From Terriglobia bacterium (GTDB lineage Bacteria > Acidobacteriota > Terriglobia > JAJPHL01), in contig JAJPHL010000063.1 of NCBI GenBank assembly GCA_021325275.1, positions 62,001 through 126,000 of the forward strand: a DNA stretch of 64,000 bases, given 5' to 3'. Positions 63,562 through 64,000 of this stretch are shown piece after piece. The notes below the pieces were generated by a model. It worked only from the letters and a program-made list of their open reading frames with translations, made no database searches and was not told the DNA's origin. The position numbers and the translations under genes are program-made. Numbering within the stretch: position 1 is the first letter of the stretch; every line of letters starts with the position of its first letter.

Positions 63562-64000
63562 GTGGCGCCTGTCCCTTCGCTGGACGACAAGGAACTACAC
63601 AACTCGGCGTCGCAAGAGGGCGTGAAGTCGGTACAGTTGGGCGAGGACTGCGTTTTTTTGGCAGCCAGCCCGGCCATGAGGGATGTGCATCAGCAAGTGA
63701 TGCAGATCTCCACCACCGACGTGCCGGTTCTCCTACTCGGCGAGAGCGGCACGGGAAAAGAAGTCGTCGCGCGTTTGATCCACAGGTTTTCGATGCGCGC
63801 CGATCGCACGTTCATGAAGGTGAACTGTGCGGCACTTCCCGCGGACCTCTTGGAAAGCGAGTTGTTTGGTCACGAAGCCGGCGCGTTCACCGGTGCGACC
63901 CGATCAAAGCCGGGCAAGTTTGAAGTGTGTCATCGCGGCACGCTGATGCTCGACGAAATCGCGGAAATGCCGATCGTGCCGCAGGCCAAACTCCTGCACG
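63562..64000 (+). CDS. Sigma-54-dependent transcriptional activator (3' end outside window)
   Basis: The first 146 codons of an AAA+ activator. Start at GTG 63562 after AAAGGAG. After a short N-terminal segment of about 35 residues comes the AAA+ core: LLLGESGTGKEVVARLIHRF (Walker A), FMKVNCAALPADLLESELFG, GHEAGAFTGATRSKPGKFE (the GAFTGA loop that contacts sigma-54) and GTLMLDEIAEMP (Walker B). No receiver domain is seen at the N-terminus. The C-terminal Fis-type DNA-binding domain is outside the window. Targets are unknown; such activators accompany EPS/PEP-CTERM genes in related genomes. Confidence 0.92.
   Translation, partial: MAPVPSLDDKELHNSASQEGVKSVQLGEDCVFLAASPAMRDVHQQVMQISTTDVPVLLLGESGTGKEVVARLIHRFSMRADRTFMKVNCAALPADLLESELFGHEAGAFTGATRSKPGKFEVCHRGTLMLDEIAEMPIVPQAKLLH

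Overview
The window looks like chromosomal DNA of a Gram-negative soil or freshwater bacterium, most likely of the phylum Acidobacteriota. The signs are uniformly high GC, PEP-CTERM proteins, a Ser/Thr kinase fused to a TolB-like propeller, FtsX/MacB-type exporter permeases, S23-type four-helix-bundle genes and very dense gene packing. This is inferred from gene content; no rRNA gene is present.

Layout. 1-8.1 kb: an oligo-uronide catabolic locus (DUF4861-GH88 hydrolase, KduI/IolB isomerase, divergent IclR regulator) next to three genes of unknown function, two of them paralogous TIM-barrel proteins. 8.3-17.9 kb: one minus-strand operon for a MacB-like exporter (two permeases, HlyD adaptor, ATPase) with a Ser/Thr kinase and a PD-(D/E)XK-like protein; two S23 genes bounded by inverted heptamer arrays sit inside it. 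17.9-20.8 kb: tRNA-Ala(GGC) and small genes. 20.8-22.9 kb: no convincing protein gene, but two copies of a ~0.8-kb element that looks like a large structured non-coding RNA on the minus strand, each with its own promoter. 23-29 kb: PEP-CTERM proteins, TPR proteins and a long nested palindrome.

29-45 kb: alpha-glucan/trehalose metabolism. TreY, a GH57 protein and TreZ form one run; GlgE, a TreS-maltokinase fusion, a glycosyltransferase and a TM-helix channel-like protein form another, separated by an ECF sigma factor and a degenerate receiver. Together these can convert glucan to trehalose (TreYZ) and trehalose back to glucan through maltose and maltose-1-phosphate (TreS/Mak/GlgE). 45-48 kb: envelope proteins (LPKTA-tailed protein, OmpA-type, SYLF).

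48.4-56.9 kb: a gas-vesicle locus (GvpJ, GvpA, GvpF, GvpG, GvpL, a small GvpA/J-family protein, a second GvpL/F, GvpK) that also holds a hybrid-sensor-like histidine kinase, a CheY-like receiver and a tandem ArsA ATPase; no GvpN is seen. 57-58.4 kb: zinc-ribbon protein and CpsD-like ATPase. 58.8-63.3 kb: a stressosome module RsbR-S-T-X followed by a histidine kinase whose N-terminus resembles RsbU_N, and a NarL-type regulator, suggesting a stressosome wired to two-component output. The window ends inside a sigma-54 activator.

The strongest candidate for something undescribed is the duplicated RNA element: promoters with the same 17-nt spacer, an 11-bp closing helix, GNRA tetraloops, compensatory changes between copies, and pairs that are G-U only on the minus strand.
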